64,000 nucleotides of DNA from RGIG7111 sp036839975 (GTDB taxonomy: Bacteria > Bacillota > Clostridia > Peptostreptococcales > Anaerovoracaceae): positions 62,001 to 126,000 of the forward strand of contig DAISVU010000002.1 of assembly GCA_036839975.1 (NCBI GenBank), written 5' to 3'. The notes beneath the pieces were generated by a model that searched no databases, had not been told where the DNA came from, and worked only from the letters and a program-made list of their open reading frames with translations. Shown piece after piece: positions 63,883 through 64,000 of the stretch (the first letter of the stretch is position 1; every line of letters starts with the position of its first letter). A program made the position numbers and the translations under genes.

Positions 63883-64000
63883 ATGAAAACGATTTTAGGC
63901 AAAAAAGTCGGAATGACACAGATATTTGCCGAAACAGGAGAAGTTGTCCCGGTAACGGTGATAGAAGCAGGCCCTGAGTCAGTAACTCAGATAAAGATTG
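63883..64000 (+). CDS. rplC: 50S ribosomal protein L3, N-terminal part
   Basis: The first 39 codons of L3 (MKTILGKKVGMTQIFAETGE), cut by the window edge. AAAGGAGGAAAAAAC precedes the ATG. Follows rpsJ as in the usual S10 operon. Confidence 0.95.
   Translation, partial: MKTILGKKVGMTQIFAETGEVVPVTVIEAGPESVTQIKI

Noticed and set aside
1..64000. CRISPR array or restriction-modification/phage-defence cassette
   Set aside because: No regularly spaced repeats of the right size and no Cas, methylase-endonuclease or known defence-family protein; the Fic protein is the only toxin-like gene.

Overview
The window is chromosomal DNA of a low-to-mid-GC Firmicute, most likely an anaerobic Clostridia. Evidence: strong AGGAGG-type ribosome binding sites, TTGACA/TATAAT promoters, a Clostridia-style dnaG-rpoD-trmK-nif3 run, a TPP-riboswitch-controlled ThiT, PolA without a recognisable proofreading site, and a giant 2-hydroxyacyl-CoA dehydratase activator-type protein. 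No respiratory genes are visible. A more exact placement (for example Eubacteriales family XIII / Anaerovoracaceae) is only a guess.

Layout. 1-993 (minus) is the start of a class A penicillin-binding protein with a very long basic cytoplasmic tail. 1310-7093 holds an M18 aminopeptidase, comEC, holA and a minus-strand thiT with its TPP riboswitch; thiN is divergent at 7396. 8146-12957 is an envelope cluster: a TagO/WecA-type glycosyl-1-phosphate transferase, an ATP-grasp ligase resembling D-aspartate ligases, an Asp/Glu-type racemase and a MurE ligase lacking the DAP-type arginine motif. Together they suggest an L-Lys peptidoglycan with a D-Asp branch. 12972-17474 has a flavodoxin, GIY-YIG nuclease, RluA synthase, NAD kinase and PepF; murI follows at 17579. 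18415-23862 carries an unknown acidic protein, an MBL hydrolase, an HD protein, a small membrane protein, an M16 peptidase, dut and dgt. 24014-28711 is dnaG-rpoD-trmK-nif3, followed by RNase P RNA (28768-29125), a MATE exporter and the 1412-residue activator protein (30717-34955).

34956-43078 is an acquired, partly decayed island. It has a conjugative-element small protein, a Fic protein under a promoter loaded with five copies of one 8-mer, broken pieces of conjugation-associated genes (a cell-wall hydrolase and a HTH regulator with identifiable lesions), then a tightly spaced cargo run: two alpha/beta hydrolases (one frameshifted), two methyltransferases, an ATC-hydrolase-family protein, an SRPBCC-like protein and a truncated MBL hydrolase. 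No integrase, relaxase or transposase remains.

43146-48533 returns to core genes: a YebC-family regulator, a candidate structured RNA, a PHP phosphatase, polA, coaE and tRNA-Leu. 48911-54783 is a surface/secretion region: a highly expressed-looking exported protein, a lipoprotein, rpmF, and an amidase whose downstream SH3 domain has decayed. 55196-62856 has asd (minus), ftsK, rimO, pgsA, cinA and a membrane protein; then tRNA-Gly. The window ends in the start of the S10 ribosomal protein operon (rpsJ, rplC).
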